Assembly: GCF_029784155.1 (NCBI RefSeq)
Contig: NC_073691.1
Span: forward strand, 62,199,746-62,263,745
Origin: Uranotaenia lowii
Lineage: Eukaryota > Arthropoda > Insecta > Diptera > Culicidae
Direction of reading: 5' to 3'
Length of the DNA stretch: 64,000 bases
Shown here: one piece after another, positions 21,713-31,818 of the stretch
Layout: every line of letters begins with the position of its first letter
How positions within the stretch are numbered: the stretch's first letter is position 1
Notes under the pieces: model-generated
Database searches by the model: none
The model's input: the letters and a program-made list of their open reading frames with translations, nothing else
What the model was told of the DNA's origin: nothing
Translations under genes and position numbers: made by a program

Positions 21713-22956
21713 TTAAAGCTCTTTTCTACATTCGGTAAGGAATGTTAGAATGTTTTTTAAGTTTAATTTCTTAAACTCAGATTCGCTTAAAGCGTAAGAT
21801 CCCAGAGTACGAAAACGTAGACTGGCAAATGAGGGACAGTTACATATAAGATGGAAGGGATCTTCCACATCTGATTCACAACTACCACATACTGGAGATT
21901 CAGCACGCTGAATGTTGTGCATGTGATAGTTGAGTTTACAATGACCGGAGAGTGCTCTGATCAAGATGCTGCAATGAAATTTATTTAAAGTTAATAAGTA
22001 ACTCGATATGATTGGAGATGGTTTTTCTAAAAATAATTTAGTTTGACGACAAGTGTCCAACTCTTCCCAGTATCGTTCATGCTGGTTAGAGGACCAAGTT
22101 TGAATTTGGTTTCTGAACCAACATGGTGATATTGGGACAGCCGGCTCTGGTCCGTAAAATTCCTTTTCCGACCCAGCTCTAGCGAGTTCGTCGGCGCATT
22201 CGTTTCCAAAAATTCCCTTATGTCCGGGTACCCATAGAAGGTTTAATCCATTGCCTTCAGCAAGTTCTTCAATTGCTTTCCGGCATGAGATTACCAGTTT
22301 TGATCTAGAACTGGAAGCACTGAGTGATTTGATAGCTGCTTGGCTATCTGAACAGAAATAAATTGTTCTGAACATAATCTTCTTTTGAAGTGCAATTTGC
22401 ACTCCATACATAATAGCATATAGCTCAGCCTGAAAGACTGTACAATATTTTCCTAGAGGTTGAGCATATTCTATGTTCAACTCGTGACAGTAAATTCCTG
22501 CACCTGCACGGCCGTTTGATAATGAACCGTCAGTATAGAATACAATATGAGAGGACATTTGGTCCTCTACGAAACCTGATAACCATTCTTGAGGAGAAGG
22601 AAATTTGACTTTGAACCTCATGTAGGGAAAACTACTCGAGAGTGTTAAATCGTTTGGCGCTAGATTAAACTTGTTTAATCTAACTAATTCAGGCCACACA
22701 TTTGTATGACTCGATGATCTTTCGATATTTCCTGACAGCCAGAGACCAACTGCCTGTAGACGAAAAGCACATGAGAAGGCTTCCTGTTTTAGGAACAAGT
22801 GTAGAGGTTTGATAGAAAACAGAGCCTCTAGTGCTGCAGTAGGAGTTGTAGTGAACGATCCGGACATCCCCAAAAGACACATTCTTTGAAGGTGATTTAG
22901 TTTAGTCCGAACTGTTGCAACTTCTCCTTTCTGCCACCACACTAGACACCCATAGG
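21713..22956 (-). CDS. Non-LTR RT end, RNase H and CCHC finger (part 2 of ORF2)
   Basis: Resumes the ORF2 interrupted at 30508. It starts within the thumb (AYGCLVWW). The RNase H domain follows with its acidic set: FYTDGS (about 22530), AELYAI (about 22425), SDSQAA (about 22340) and NECADELA (about 22190). A C-terminal cysteine/histidine finger, CGSC..HLICNC, lies at about 21870-21890. The stop codon is at 21713. The open frame extends upstream to 23023, but those first codons belong to the Bel/Pao LTR. No internal stop is present. Confidence 0.9.
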
Positions 22957-22961
22957 CCAGA

Positions 22962-23616
22962 TGTGGGAAATAAAAACTGTTCCGTAGTACGTTGTATGCG
23001 AACGAACTCGACTGTAAATACATTTATTATTAAATGATGATAATGTAAACAATCTCTTATTAACTTACAAATAAGTTTCGCCGTTTACCCTAAGCTCTAG
23101 CTCTGGCAACCCTAAACCGTCGGATATCACCGGCTATTTGAAGCTAATGGACGAAAATCATATTTATCTTCGGGTAAATAAAAAGTACACTTGCGTACTT
23201 ACGCTTTTTCTTTCCTACCGCTCTAATTGAGCTCAACCCGGTACACCTAACCGGAACAACCGAACGGTCACTCAAACTATCAAAGGAAATACAATATTTG
23301 AGTGGCAAATTGCGCAGTAAGGAATTTCTATCACCTAACCTCTTCCGACTCACTAAACCGCGAGCACATAAATCACGCGCAACTGGCCAAATAGCTTCCA
23401 CCTACTATAAAAAATACATTAAAAGATGATCAAATAACTAATGATCAAATACATACTGTTTTCGCTAAAAACAATTCACTACAAACTAACTAACTGCCAG
23501 GTCAAGAAAAAACGTGTCGCAGTTTCGATCAATTTTCTAACAATGACAATTCTTTTTCGGCGCCAACGCGTTGACGTTTGTCCGATCCCGTACCAAGGTT
23601 GCCAGTTCTACTAACA
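22962..23616 (-). repeat. Bel/Pao 3' LTR
   Basis: 655 bp. By eye I found no difference from the 5' LTR at 29848-30502. On the minus strand it has a TTTTTATAG TATA-like word (about 23410) and an AATAAA (about 23020). The 85-codon frame inside it occurs identically in the other LTR and is not a gene. Confidence 0.96.
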
Positions 23617-23637
23617 CCCCAACCCGTAACGTCGTAG

Positions 23638-26600
23638 TCAATCGACTTTACTCTCCTCCTGCACGTCCAACAGAGCAACCTTTACCGCTGGTCTTTGAAG
23701 AGTAGATCCGTCGCAAGTCTCCACGTCGACCTTGTGAACTTGTCCGTCTCGTCCTGGATAAGTCCTCACCACCTTACCTCGGAGCCATCCGTTGCGCACG
23801 GACTCGTCTACGATGACCACTAGATCGCCGACCTTCAGCGGCCGCGTTTCCGCGAACCATTTCGTCCTGCAGGCTATAGTAGGTAGGTAAGCTTGCACCC
23901 AGCGCTTCCAAAACTGGTTTGTTAAGTGTTGAATAACCTTCCAGTTTGGTCGAAGAGGTGTAACATCGTCGATTGGTACCCTTGGTGGTTTGCTGTCCTC
24001 GCCGGAACTTAGCCAAAGGAAATGATTTGGAGTCAGCACTTCTTCGTTGGGATCCTCCAGCGGCACGAACGTCAGCGGATGGGAGTTGACTATCAATTCT
24101 GCTTCCGAGAGCAATGTTCGCAGTCCTTCATCGTCTAGCCTTTGATGGTGCGAGAGAGTCTTGAACGCCTCCTTCACGGACCGGACTTTCCTCTCCCAAA
24201 CCCCGCCCATATGGGGGGCAGAAGGGGGGTTGAAGTGCCATTGTGTATGGCTGTTGGTAAAGTAGCTCGCTAACTCCTTATTGATTGCATTAGTTTCTTC
24301 TTCCAACTCTCGGGCTGCCCCGCGGAAGTTCGTCCCATTGTCGCTGAATATCTCTTGAGGAGGACCATGCTTAGCGACAAACCGCCGAATTGCCATCCTG
24401 CAGGATTCTGCCGATAAAGAATGCACCACTTCTAGGTGCAACGCCCTCACCGAGAGGCAGGTGAAAAGCGCGACCCACCTTTTTTCGTCGCTACGTCCTC
24501 GTTTGACCAGCAGTGGTCCGAAGTAGTCCAGCCCTGTGAAGGTGAACGGTCGTACATAGGGTTTAACCCTGGGCTGGGGGAGTGGGGCCATTTTTGGAGC
24601 CTGTGGTCTAGCCAGATAAACACGACACCACATGCAGCTTTTAATCGCCTTCTTCACACTGGCTCTCATCCGGGGGATGTAGTAACGTTGCTTGAGCTCG
24701 TTCAGTACAGTCTCGGTATTGGCATGGCCGTACTTTTGGTGAAATCGCAGGATCAAAAGAGTGGTGACATGATGATCTCTTGGTATTATCACAGGATTTC
24801 GAAAGTCGAACGAATAATAAGCCGCTTGAGGGTCGATTCTGCTCGCCATCCGGAGAACACCGGACTCATCGATCACCGGTGATAGCTTCGCTAGGACACT
24901 TCCCTTGCCGATACGCTTCCACTGCTTCGATGAAAGCTCAGAACTGCTTCTAAGCGCTTGAATTTCTTCCGCAAACACCTGTCGCTGCACAGCCCGCCAA
25001 ATGGCTGCTTCCGCCGACACATAATCATCACGATTCAGATCACCACAGGATTTACTAGATTCCACCGGTTCCCGTTTGAAGCGCTTGAAGCGGTGCACGA
25101 AATGATACATATAAGCAACTCGGTTGAGTAGCCCATCCCACCGCGAGAAACTTTCCATGTTGACTACAAAATCATCGTCAGACTGACGATGAACGTTTAC
25201 CGACCGTAATTCGTCTTTGGGTGACTCCAAGCAGGGTTTTTGTTTCGGCCATTCTTCTGTTGGTCGGTACAAGAATTCGGGTCCTTTGTACCACAAACCA
25301 TCTGGATCGAAGTTGGGACCATTACCCCATTTGGTTCCTTGGTCGGCTATGTTGTCACGGGAAGGAACCCACTGCCAGTCTTCCACCGAAGTATTCGTCA
25401 AAATTTCTGCTATTCTAAAACCGACAAATTGGCGATATTTTCGTGGATCCGCACGGAGCCAGGCCATAACAGTCGAAGAATCGGTCCACAGGAACTTTTC
25501 GGTAATTTGCAGTGAGTGACTTTCTTCTACAGACTTCAGCAACCGAGAACCAATCACTGCAGCGCCCAGCTCGTTTCGAGGTATGGATTGTGGTCTTAAA
25601 GGTGTAACTTTGGCCTTAGCTGCCACCAGAGCGCAGCGGGGAGTATCTCCGTCAACGATTCTAAAATAGGCCGCAGCACAGTAGGCCAGCTCACTGGCGT
25701 CCACGAACACATGCAGCTGAAGTGAATTGTAGCTGCCGGTAGTGTAATTGGGGAAATAACAACGTGGCACTCTTACATTTTCCAACTTCGGTGTCAGTTT
25801 GATCCAGCGCTGCCACATATCAAAGTCGTCGTCGCAGATAGGATCATCCCACAGAATTCCCGAACGCCAGATGGACTGGATGAGAATTTTCCCGTGTATG
25901 GTGTAGCAGGCCACAATTCCGAGCGGGTCAAAAAGGCTCATGACCACCTGCAACACTTGCCGCTTTGTTGGTCGCGTTTCCCCAGACAGCAACGGGAGTA
26001 GATCTGTTCGGAAATCCGCCGAAAACACAAACACATCTTCACTCGGTACCCACATCATACCGAGGACTCTTTCGGTTTTTGTCGTCTTCTCGATGGCAAA
26101 GCTCTTCATCTCATCTCCAGTAGTCACCCCAACCCGTTTCAGGAGGTGTTCGGAATTCGACTGCCAACTAGGTATCTCAAAACCAGCCGATCGGTTGACC
26201 AAACTCACTTCCAAAGCCAGTTTCGTTGCCTCTTCAATGGTATCACAGCTCGCAAGAAAATCGTCAACATATGTGTTGTCAACGATTGCTTCAGCAGCTT
26301 CCGGATAACGATCTTTATGTTCCTGGGCGTTTTTATTCTTAGCAAACTGTGCTGAACACGGGGAGCATGTTGCCCCGAACGTTGCGACGTCCATTATGTA
26401 CACGTCGAGCGCAGCTTCTGGATTTTCCCGATACAAAAATCGTTGTGCGTTCCTATCTTCCGGACGAATAATCAACTGGTGGAACATTTGCCTTATGTCC
26501 CCAGCGATGGCATACTGTTTCTGTCGGAATCGGCAGAGGACAGATAGAAGCGGCTTCACCAAATCCGGCCCTTTCAAAAGCTGGGAGTTCAGAGAGGTTC

Positions 26601-27744
26601 CTCCATACGTTGCCGCAGCATCCCAGACTACACGCACCTTCGTTGGCTTGCGTGGATGTCGCACTGCGCTGATTGGCAGGTACCAAATCTTTCTGTCGTC
26701 ACTGTTGCGGAGCTCGTCTGACGTCGCTTTGTGAACGTACCCCTTCTGCAGATAATCGTCGATTTGCTTGTCAATATTAGTTTTCAGTTCGGGATCTTTC
26801 AGCAAGCGCCTTTCAAAACAACCGTGTCGACGTACTGCCATGCTAAAGTTGTTCGGAAAAACCGGCTCATCGCTTTTCCAAAGCAATCCAGTTTGGAACT
26901 TTCCGGATGGTGTACGAACTGTCGTCTCTTCGAGCAATCTTCTGGCCCGTCGATCTTCATCGGATTCGGGCGGATTCAATCCGGATATCGCCAGGTTTTC
27001 GAATTCAAAATACTGCTGGACCATTTCATGGAGCTCGCGGCTATTGGAGCACTCGCAGACGTGAACAAAAGCACTACCTATCGTCTCAGGTGCTCGTCTT
27101 CCACCGAATATTGCCCATCCGAGGCGAAATTTAGCAGCAACAGGTTCTCCTCCGGATCTTTCCCTCTTCTTCAAAGCTAAGTTGAGCTGGGCATTATCGA
27201 CACCGATAAGAATTCGTGGCACGGCCGTCCGGTAGCTGCTGATGGGAAGTCCACTCAGATGGGGGAATTGGTTCGAGAGACTCTCATAATCCAGGCTCTG
27301 CTTCGGTAATTCCAAGCTCTCAACGGTTCTTACGTTCGCCAGCTGATGGATGCGATTGTTCGAAGCACCCGAGATACCTATCTCGACCTTACGAGAGTTA
27401 CTTTCACTTCTCGTGACGTTACTAGTCCACTGCAAGCAAAGCGGAATTCTTTCGCCCACCAAGCCCAGTTCGTCGATAAGTTCGTCTTCGACCAGCGTCA
27501 GGTCGGATCCGTCATCCAGAAAAGCAAATGTGGACACCGACTTCCCGTTCGCGTGAAGAGTCACGGGAAGTATTTTGAAGAAAGTGGTGCCTTGCTGGTG
27601 TTGATGATGGGCAGTTACCGATACCGAAGATTCCGATCCTTGACTCTTGAGAGTCGAACAACTTCCTGGATGTAGCAGTTTATGGTGGGGCTCAGGGCAT
27701 CCATTGATCCCGCAAGGCTGCTTGTAAATTGGGTTATTCCACAA
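23638..27744 (-). CDS. Bel/Pao Pol polyprotein (PR-RT-RNase H-IN)
   Basis: The enzyme part of the element. Domains in order: aspartic protease of the DUF1758 type (DDGSDLT, residue about 73), Pao-type reverse transcriptase (catalytic YVDD, about 490), RNase H (FVDAS about 675, then PRNELGA, WTDSSTV and RDNIAD), and integrase with an H-H-C-C zinc finger (HQKYGH..CMWC, about 1000) and the D,D,E set (TGLDYFG about 1067, SDNGTNF about 1133, GVWERKV about 1180). It ends with a DUF5641-type domain. Start: the Met at 27744 and about six further codons come from the retroposed insert, so this is not the natural start. The frame is the same as Gag. No other defect seen. Confidence 0.95.
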   Translation of the reverse strand: MWNNPIYKQPCGINGCPEPHHKLLHPGSCSTLKSQGSESSVSVTAHHQHQQGTTFFKILPVTLHANGKSVSTFAFLDDGSDLTLVEDELIDELGLVGERIPLCLQWTSNVTRSESNSRKVEIGISGASNNRIHQLANVRTVESLELPKQSLDYESLSNQFPHLSGLPISSYRTAVPRILIGVDNAQLNLALKKRERSGGEPVAAKFRLGWAIFGGRRAPETIGSAFVHVCECSNSRELHEMVQQYFEFENLAISGLNPPESDEDRRARRLLEETTVRTPSGKFQTGLLWKSDEPVFPNNFSMAVRRHGCFERRLLKDPELKTNIDKQIDDYLQKGYVHKATSDELRNSDDRKIWYLPISAVRHPRKPTKVRVVWDAAATYGGTSLNSQLLKGPDLVKPLLSVLCRFRQKQYAIAGDIRQMFHQLIIRPEDRNAQRFLYRENPEAALDVYIMDVATFGATCSPCSAQFAKNKNAQEHKDRYPEAAEAIVDNTYVDDFLASCDTIEEATKLALEVSLVNRSAGFEIPSWQSNSEHLLKRVGVTTGDEMKSFAIEKTTKTERVLGMMWVPSEDVFVFSADFRTDLLPLLSGETRPTKRQVLQVVMSLFDPLGIVACYTIHGKILIQSIWRSGILWDDPICDDDFDMWQRWIKLTPKLENVRVPRCYFPNYTTGSYNSLQLHVFVDASELAYCAAAYFRIVDGDTPRCALVAAKAKVTPLRPQSIPRNELGAAVIGSRLLKSVEESHSLQITEKFLWTDSSTVMAWLRADPRKYRQFVGFRIAEILTNTSVEDWQWVPSRDNIADQGTKWGNGPNFDPDGLWYKGPEFLYRPTEEWPKQKPCLESPKDELRSVNVHRQSDDDFVVNMESFSRWDGLLNRVAYMYHFVHRFKRFKREPVESSKSCGDLNRDDYVSAEAAIWRAVQRQVFAEEIQALRSSSELSSKQWKRIGKGSVLAKLSPVIDESGVLRMASRIDPQAAYYSFDFRNPVIIPRDHHVTTLLILRFHQKYGHANTETVLNELKQRYYIPRMRASVKKAIKSCMWCRVYLARPQAPKMAPLPQPRVKPYVRPFTFTGLDYFGPLLVKRGRSDEKRWVALFTCLSVRALHLEVVHSLSAESCRMAIRRFVAKHGPPQEIFSDNGTNFRGAARELEEETNAINKELASYFTNSHTQWHFNPPSAPHMGGVWERKVRSVKEAFKTLSHHQRLDDEGLRTLLSEAELIVNSHPLTFVPLEDPNEEVLTPNHFLWLSSGEDSKPPRVPIDDVTPLRPNWKVIQHLTNQFWKRWVQAYLPTIACRTKWFAETRPLKVGDLVVIVDESVRNGWLRGKVVRTYPGRDGQVHKVDVETCDGSTLQRPAVKVALLDVQEESKVD

Positions 27745-27800
27745 TAGATCACAAAAAGTTGGTCGCAGTGGATCTTCTCATACAAAAAAAAAAAAAAAAA
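27726..27800 (+). mobile_element. 58-nt retroposed sequence with poly(A) inside gag-pol
   Basis: 58 nt (27726-27783) followed by 17 A, flanked by a perfect 12-bp duplication AAGGCTGCTTGT (27714-27725 and 27801-27812). This is the mark of target-primed reverse transcription by a LINE enzyme. It is inserted antisense to the element. The parent RNA is not recognised; it could be the 3' end of a LINE, a SINE or a small RNA. Insert plus duplication is 87 bp, a multiple of three, so Gag and Pol stay in one frame but a TGA is introduced. Confidence 0.9.
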
Positions 27801-29802
27801 AAGGCTGCTTGTTTCGGCAAGGCCACCTTCCATGCGGCGCCAGACAACGCTTACACATATCCGTTTCACTGATGAACCTCAGCTTCTCTTCGAGCGGCAA
27901 CGTTTCGAACTGCTTACAAGTTCGGACTCTGTGCGTTGTACTTTTGCACATCAGGCACGGCTTTAGCACCGGAGTAACTTTCGAAGCTGGTGGTCCAGGC
28001 GCTGAGGACACGGAGGCGGAATGTGCGTTCAAATAAACTGGCTTCTCCTTTCTCACAACACCTTTTGTGGCTTTATCATTCAGACAAACATCCGACGTCA
28101 ATTTCACCTTGCATGCCGCTGTTCGATAAGCCGACACAAACGCACAGAAATCACCAAGCGATGGTTCTGGAAGAGCTGCTAAGTTCATACCCCATTGTAG
28201 CTGCAAGTCGGGTGGAAGCTTAGCGACCAGCTCTGCCAGCAAGAGTGGATTGTCCAAATGGGTGTTGAGTTTAGCTGACTGCATGTACGTCACCATGTTG
28301 CGTACCTCCCTGCCGAACGCCACAAGCGTCTCCAATTTCGCCACAGACGGCTGAACGGTTTTCCGGATCTTGGATAGCAGACAATATACAATTTGATCTG
28401 GCCTTCCACACTCGGCTCGTAGGATGTCAATAATTTCCGGAATTGCATCCGGCAGCATTAAAATATTCTGGACCTTTTCGCGAGCGCTACCAACAAGACT
28501 TTTCTGTAGCCTAGCAAGGTTCTCGTCTGGTTGTATGCCACACATGGCCGTTGTCGATTCAAATGCACTCAAGAACATGGGCCACTCGAGTGGGTCCCCG
28601 GAAAACTTGGGGAGGTCTCTAGAGACAACTTGACGCGCCGCCAGTTGCTGTGGCGTAATCATGCGACCTGTAGCATGAGGAAATCCTTTACCCAAATCTG
28701 CTGACACTGTTGGTGGGACTGTAGGCGGGTGCTGCTCGGATGCTTGCCAAGCACGCGGCTGTACATTCAAACCAAAGTTCGGATGCCTGACTTGGTTGTT
28801 GATAAAGACTCCTCCCTGAGGGTGCGCAAACTGATAATCAGCACCAGATGACGGCATGTCAGGAATATTCGGAAAATACATCGCCCCGTAAGGGTTATTC
28901 ATCACTGGAAATCCAGGGAACTGCGACGAGCTCGGCGGTGGCAATATTAGCGGATTCACTGGTACAGGTGGAACTGGATTCCGAGCCACTGGCGGAAAAC
29001 ATGGATTCGAATCAAGATAATTGCTCCTTGGGCCCGGTACTATAGCTGGGGGAGGATTTCTCACTGGAATCTCTGCTTGTTTTGGCACAGTGCTTGGTTG
29101 AATCTGTTGACCTGATTGAATAACTGCTTGCATTCTTTGCCGCTCCTCTCGCTGTTGGATGACGGGATGTGGGTTCGTACTTGGAGCCACTGTCTCGGGT
29201 TTCTGCTGGACTGGGGTAGAAGTATGCACGAATCCGCATTGCTGTTCCACCCAACCGGCGATACTTCGATGACTTTTTCCTCCTACGCTACGATCACATC
29301 CTTCATTGAGCTCTTCCAAAGCTATTTCTGCTTCCAGCTGCTGTTTTCTAGCAAGAAACTCGCGATCCCGTTCCGCTTTTTGATCCTCCAAATCCTTTTG
29401 CTCTTTCAGGTGCCTCAAACGAAGATGAGCAATAGCATTGACTGAGACGACTGATCCGGCATTCGAATTAGACGAGGATTGAAGTCTTCCGAAATTTCGA
29501 TCGTCCTGTCTCCCACTAATTGGACCGGTGGTATTATCATCACGTTCAGCGGCGCGAGCTGAAGCAAATGTTGTGTGTGCTTCGGGCGGGTTTACGTTGC
29601 CGGTTTGAGTCGAATTAGCTGCGTTGTGACTAGCTACGCATCTGCAGCAGAGCCAGCTGCGATCGGCTATGGTAGCCGTAACACCGGCGCATCCATAATG
29701 TTGCCATTGCGAACACTCGTCACAAGCGACCATGCTCTGCGCTGAATCCGGGCGGCGACATGTCACGCAGCTGTACAGCTCTCCGGTAGGGCCTTCCATC
29801 AT
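27778..29802 (-). CDS. Bel/Pao Gag polyprotein, ends in the inserted sequence
   Basis: The structural protein of the element. Domains in order: an N-terminal PHD-type zinc finger (residues about 11-56, C-x2-C ... C-x2-C ... H-x2-C ... C-x2-C), a charged coiled coil (about 115-170), a long proline-rich linker (about 230-330), the Pao-type gag core (DUF1759 family, about 395-520, starting LPKFSGDPLEWPMF), and a C-terminal pair of cysteine/histidine knuckles (about 625-665). Start chosen at the first Met, 46 bp after the LTR. The last codons are poly-Phe and Val read from the inserted poly-T, then TGA at 27778-27780. In the intact family this frame runs on into Pol. Confidence 0.93.
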   Translation of the reverse strand: MMEGPTGELYSCVTCRRPDSAQSMVACDECSQWQHYGCAGVTATIADRSWLCCRCVASHNAANSTQTGNVNPPEAHTTFASARAAERDDNTTGPISGRQDDRNFGRLQSSSNSNAGSVVSVNAIAHLRLRHLKEQKDLEDQKAERDREFLARKQQLEAEIALEELNEGCDRSVGGKSHRSIAGWVEQQCGFVHTSTPVQQKPETVAPSTNPHPVIQQREERQRMQAVIQSGQQIQPSTVPKQAEIPVRNPPPAIVPGPRSNYLDSNPCFPPVARNPVPPVPVNPLILPPPSSSQFPGFPVMNNPYGAMYFPNIPDMPSSGADYQFAHPQGGVFINNQVRHPNFGLNVQPRAWQASEQHPPTVPPTVSADLGKGFPHATGRMITPQQLAARQVVSRDLPKFSGDPLEWPMFLSAFESTTAMCGIQPDENLARLQKSLVGSAREKVQNILMLPDAIPEIIDILRAECGRPDQIVYCLLSKIRKTVQPSVAKLETLVAFGREVRNMVTYMQSAKLNTHLDNPLLLAELVAKLPPDLQLQWGMNLAALPEPSLGDFCAFVSAYRTAACKVKLTSDVCLNDKATKGVVRKEKPVYLNAHSASVSSAPGPPASKVTPVLKPCLMCKSTTHRVRTCKQFETLPLEEKLRFISETDMCKRCLAPHGRWPCRNKQPFFFFFFV

Positions 29803-29847
29803 CGGTTCCAGGTTTAGGTTGCTCGTTGCAGCTTTATTTTCGAGATT

Positions 29848-30502
29848 TGTGGGAAATAAAAACTGTTCCGTAGTACGTTGTATGCGAACGAACTCGACTG
29901 TAAATACATTTATTATTAAATGATGATAATGTAAACAATCTCTTATTAACTTACAAATAAGTTTCGCCGTTTACCCTAAGCTCTAGCTCTGGCAACCCTA
30001 AACCGTCGGATATCACCGGCTATTTGAAGCTAATGGACGAAAATCATATTTATCTTCGGGTAAATAAAAAGTACACTTGCGTACTTACGCTTTTTCTTTC
30101 CTACCGCTCTAATTGAGCTCAACCCGGTACACCTAACCGGAACAACCGAACGGTCACTCAAACTATCAAAGGAAATACAATATTTGAGTGGCAAATTGCG
30201 CAGTAAGGAATTTCTATCACCTAACCTCTTCCGACTCACTAAACCGCGAGCACATAAATCACGCGCAACTGGCCAAATAGCTTCCACCTACTATAAAAAA
30301 TACATTAAAAGATGATCAAATAACTAATGATCAAATACATACTGTTTTCGCTAAAAACAATTCACTACAAACTAACTAACTGCCAGGTCAAGAAAAAACG
30401 TGTCGCAGTTTCGATCAATTTTCTAACAATGACAATTCTTTTTCGGCGCCAACGCGTTGACGTTTGTCCGATCCCGTACCAAGGTTGCCAGTTCTACTAA
30501 CA
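29848..30502 (-). repeat. Bel/Pao 5' LTR
   Basis: 655 bp, the same length as the 3' LTR and apparently identical, implying a recent insertion. It would supply the element's promoter. Confidence 0.96.
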
Positions 30503-30507
30503 CCAGA

Positions 30508-31313
30508 ATTGGTCTTACTATTGTGGAGTAAATCCAGTGAATATGTTTGGGTTTGAGTCCCCAGTTTTTTCCGATTGCACGTCGGCATTGTCCGAAGGCC
30601 ATGCATGCTTTTTTGATTCTGAATTCGATGTGATCAGACCAGTTTAATTTGGAGTCAAGAATGACACCCAAATATTTAACTTGATCAGACACGGTGATTT
30701 CGGAACCATAAAACAGCAGAGGGCGCACCCCGCGGGTGATACGTGTTTTAGTAAATAATACAATATTAGTTTTTAGAGGATTAACTGACAGTTCTACATG
30801 AGAACACCATCGTTCAACAGAGCGCAGAGCTTGTTGCATTATATCAAATAATGTGCTTATGCACAAACCTCTTACCAGCAGAAGATAATCATCTGCAAAT
30901 CCATAGGTTGGTATTCCACGGTCATTGAGTTTTCTCAACAAGCCGTCTGCAACTAGGTTCCACAAAAGAGGTGATAGTACACCTCCCTGTGGGCAACCAC
31001 GTGTGCTAACTTTTGTTATTGAAGCCTGTCTTAAAGACGAGTGAAGATTCCTGTTACTTAGCATTGCGCTAATCCAGTTAGTTATAACACTAGGCACTCC
31101 ATGAAGTAGTGCCGCATCCATTATTGATGTAAACGAGACATTATCAAATGCTCCTTCTATGTCTAGAAATGCTCCTAGACATGATTCTTTCTGTGAAAAA
31201 CTATTTTCAATATTATGTACTACGTTGTGCAGAAGAGTTAATGTTGATTTTCCTGTTTGGTATGCATGTTGTGTCGCATTAAGCGGATGTTGGACAAGGC
31301 ATTCTTGCCTGAT
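30508..31313 (-). CDS. Non-LTR reverse transcriptase domain (part 1 of ORF2)
   Basis: The palm and thumb of a reverse transcriptase, truncated at its N-terminus by the element's 5' truncation. Seen on the minus strand: HAYQTGKSTLTLLH (about 31250), AFLDIEGAFDNVS with the first catalytic Asp (about 31150), CPQGGVLSPLLWNLV (about 30980), the catalytic FADD (about 30895) and YLGVILDSKLNW (about 30680). No stop occurs before the frame reaches the Bel/Pao element at 30502. The same protein resumes at 22956. Inside the cell the enzyme would prime reverse transcription at a nicked chromosomal target. Confidence 0.9.
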
Positions 31314-31489
31314 ATTATAGAATTAAAGAGATTAATTTTTGAGCCGGAATCTTAGTTAAATTGCGTTGTAGTATAGACCACTTTTTTCGACTCAATTGTC
31401 CAAAGTATATAAAGATGACATGTGATGGAAGTTTTCTTGAGTTTTTAAATTTTAAACAAATTACCAAACAAACCAACTTTGAACAAATT
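31314..31489. repeat. 176-bp target site duplication, right copy
   Basis: Direct repeat of 21340-21515, directly abutting the truncated 5' end of the non-LTR element. The two copies are 9,974 bp apart. Confidence 0.95.
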
Positions 31490-31818
31490 ACACAAAAGTT
31501 TTTTTTTCACGGTATCGAATCCACCGTTTTCATGTACGACTTGAAATATGTTCTCTCAAATAACGTGTTAATTCTCGAGAACCATGGAAAATAACAGTGC
31601 ATATGGCAAAAACCGTGTAAAACCGTGTAAAAAAAACTGAGTAAAATCAATCTGCGTTAACCTCAGTGTACTTTCTATGAAAAGCTTTGGAAAATGGTAA
31701 ACTTATTAGTTTGGCTACACAATTAAGCTTTTTTTTTTAAATGTCCCGCTTTTTCGGCTGTGTCCCGCTTTTTCTTCGTGAAATGTCCCGCTTTTTCGGA
31801 AAGTATCTGGCAAGCCTA

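Larger units (their letters stand above)
22962..30502 (-). mobile_element. Bel/Pao LTR retrotransposon, nearly intact
   Basis: A 7,541-bp element on the minus strand with two 655-bp LTRs that begin TGTTAGTAG and end TTCCCACA. It is flanked by a 5-bp target duplication (CCAGA on the plus strand, 22957-22961 and 30503-30507), typical of this group. It interrupts the RT thumb of the non-LTR element. Gag and Pol lie in one frame, broken only by a small retroposed insertion at 27726-27800. A purine-rich GGGTTGGGG directly precedes the 3' LTR. I could not identify a primer binding site with confidence. Confidence 0.96.
21516..31313 (-). mobile_element. I/LOA-type non-LTR retrotransposon with RNase H, 5'-truncated
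   Basis: About 2.25 kb of element DNA remains, in two parts (22957-21516 and 31313-30503), separated by a Bel/Pao insertion. It starts in the middle of the reverse transcriptase and ends, on the minus strand, with a 3' UTR finishing TGATACCTGATACCTG, a short tandem end. Every codon I checked from 31313 onward is open, so the copy is fairly young. The RT with 'GAFLDIEGAFDNVS', a C-terminal RNase H and a CCHC finger fits the I/LOA group; the exact clade is not certain. Confidence 0.85.
20913..31818. mobile_element. hAT-like non-autonomous element, split by nested insertions
   Basis: The left end TAGGGTTGCCATCCG (20913) and right end TGGCAAGCCTA (31808-31818) are inverted and flanked by CCTTAAGC (20905-20912) and CCTTAAAC (31819-31826), an 8-bp target duplication with one mismatch; 8 bp is the hAT hallmark. 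Both ends contain several TGTCCCGCTTTTT words. Without the inserted non-LTR element and one copy of its target duplication it is about 932 bp, with no coding sequence. Confidence 0.8.

Noticed and set aside
23144..23401. 85-codon ORF in the Bel/Pao LTR, repeated at 30030-30287
   Set aside because: Present only because the LTR is duplicated; no domain, and LTRs of this group are non-coding.
24436..27675. Several 100-150 codon plus-strand ORFs
   Set aside because: They are antisense shadows of the Bel/Pao Pol gene, whose motifs are all on the minus strand.
21340..31489. The 176-bp direct repeats as LTRs of a 10-kb element
   Set aside because: They lie outside the 3' end and truncated 5' end of a non-LTR element and belong to its target; the true LTRs (655 bp) lie inside.
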